A stretch of DNA of 6,324 nucleotides from Gemmatimonadota bacterium (GTDB lineage: Bacteria > Latescibacterota > UBA2968 > UBA8231). The notes under the pieces are model-generated. The model was given only the letters and a program-made list of their open reading frames with translations. It was not told the DNA's origin and did not search any database. The stretch covers positions 1-6,324 of the forward strand of contig JAPOYQ010000448.1 in the NCBI GenBank assembly GCA_026706505.1, read 5' to 3'. Below, one piece after another: positions 5,916 to 6,324 of the stretch. The position numbers were made by a program, and so were the translations under genes. Positions within the stretch are counted from its first letter, which is position 1; the number at the start of each line of letters is the position of its first letter.

Positions 5916-6324
5916 GTGGCTGCGACTATTTTACAAACGAGCGGCCTGTGCATTGGCTATGCGCCCAAGCGACGCCCGCGCGTTGAAGTGGCCGCGAACA
6001 TTGGCGTGGAATTGCTCAAAGGGGAACTGGTCTGCTTGTTGGGCCCCAATGGCGCTGGCAAATCCACGCTCATGCGCACACTGGCTGGTCTGCAAAAGCC
6101 GCTGGTTGGCGAGGTGCTGCTTGAGGACCGCGACCTGCACGGGCTGACTGAGGGCGAACGGGCGCGGCTTTTGGGCTTAGTCCTGACCGAGCGAGTAGAT
6201 GTGGGCAACTTGTCGGCCTATGCACTCGTGGCGCTGGGCCGCTACCCGTACACGGGCTGGGACGGCCGTCTTTCTCATGAGGACGAAGAGGTGGTGCGCT
6301 GGGCCATTGACGCGGTGGGGGCTA
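5916..6324 (+). CDS. ABC transporter ATP-binding protein (BtuD/FecE role), N-terminal part; 3' truncated
   Basis: ATPase that powers the adjacent permease. The frame starts at GTG 5916, 5 nt after the permease stop, and remains open to the right edge (136 codons visible; such proteins usually have about 250-270). Visible: a first-strand aromatic position at Y15 (LCIGYAP), Walker A GPNGAGKST (43-51), the LAGLQKPLVGEVLL stretch after it, and the LVALGRYPYTGW segment (104-115) typical of iron-complex/cobalamin importers. The Q-loop position reads LGLVLTERV (87-94 or so), with threonine T91 where glutamine is usual. The LSGGQ signature, Walker B and H-loop lie beyond the edge and cannot be checked. 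As in the permease gene, no Shine-Dalgarno sequence is visible, and the start lies in the same ACGCCGTGG context. Family clear; cobalamin role by operon context. Confidence 0.92.
   Translation, partial: MAATILQTSGLCIGYAPKRRPRVEVAANIGVELLKGELVCLLGPNGAGKSTLMRTLAGLQKPLVGEVLLEDRDLHGLTEGERARLLGLVLTERVDVGNLSAYALVALGRYPYTGWDGRLSHEDEEVVRWAIDAVGA

Overview
The window looks like one compact, all-forward-strand vitamin B12 (corrinoid) acquisition operon from a GC-rich, diderm (outer-membrane) bacterium. The diderm assignment rests on a TonB-dependent outer-membrane receptor. The second protein ends in a YPNPFN...WDGRN...GAY...KVMLIK tail, the FlgD-Ig/type IX secretion (T9SS) style C-terminal domain common in Bacteroidota and wider FCB-related lineages such as Rhodothermota, Latescibacterota, Calditrichota and Gemmatimonadota. 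The exact phylum cannot be fixed from this sequence.

Layout: (1) 3-1598, the C-terminal part of a TonB-dependent receptor (BtuB-like), cut by the left edge. (2) 1645-3051, a secreted beta-propeller resembling the DUF5074/YncE-type surface B12-binding proteins (BtuG class), with a T9SS/FlgD-like C-terminal domain. (3) 3064-3630, a complete PduO-type ATP:corrinoid adenosyltransferase. (4) 3670-4827, a periplasmic substrate-binding protein (BtuF role). (5) 4834-5910, a FecCD/BtuC-type permease. (6) 5916 to the right edge, the N-terminal third to half of the ABC ATPase (BtuD role). Intergenic gaps are 46, 12, 39, 6 and 5 nt, so there is no gene-free stretch over 300 bases. I see no internal promoter, terminator, riboswitch, tRNA, CRISPR array or mobile element. 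A cobalamin riboswitch, if present, would lie upstream of the left edge.

Inferred pathway: the propeller captures corrinoid at the cell surface and hands it to the TonB-dependent receptor. The binding protein collects it in the periplasm, the BtuC/BtuD transporter imports it using ATP, and the adenosyltransferase converts it to the adenosyl coenzyme form. The B12 assignment rests mainly on the adenosyltransferase and the BtuG-like propeller; the receptor and ABC families alone could also carry siderophores or heme. The least ordinary element is the propeller protein: it has no lipobox and instead carries a T9SS-like tail, suggesting a surface-delivery route different from that of the Bacteroides BtuG lipoproteins.
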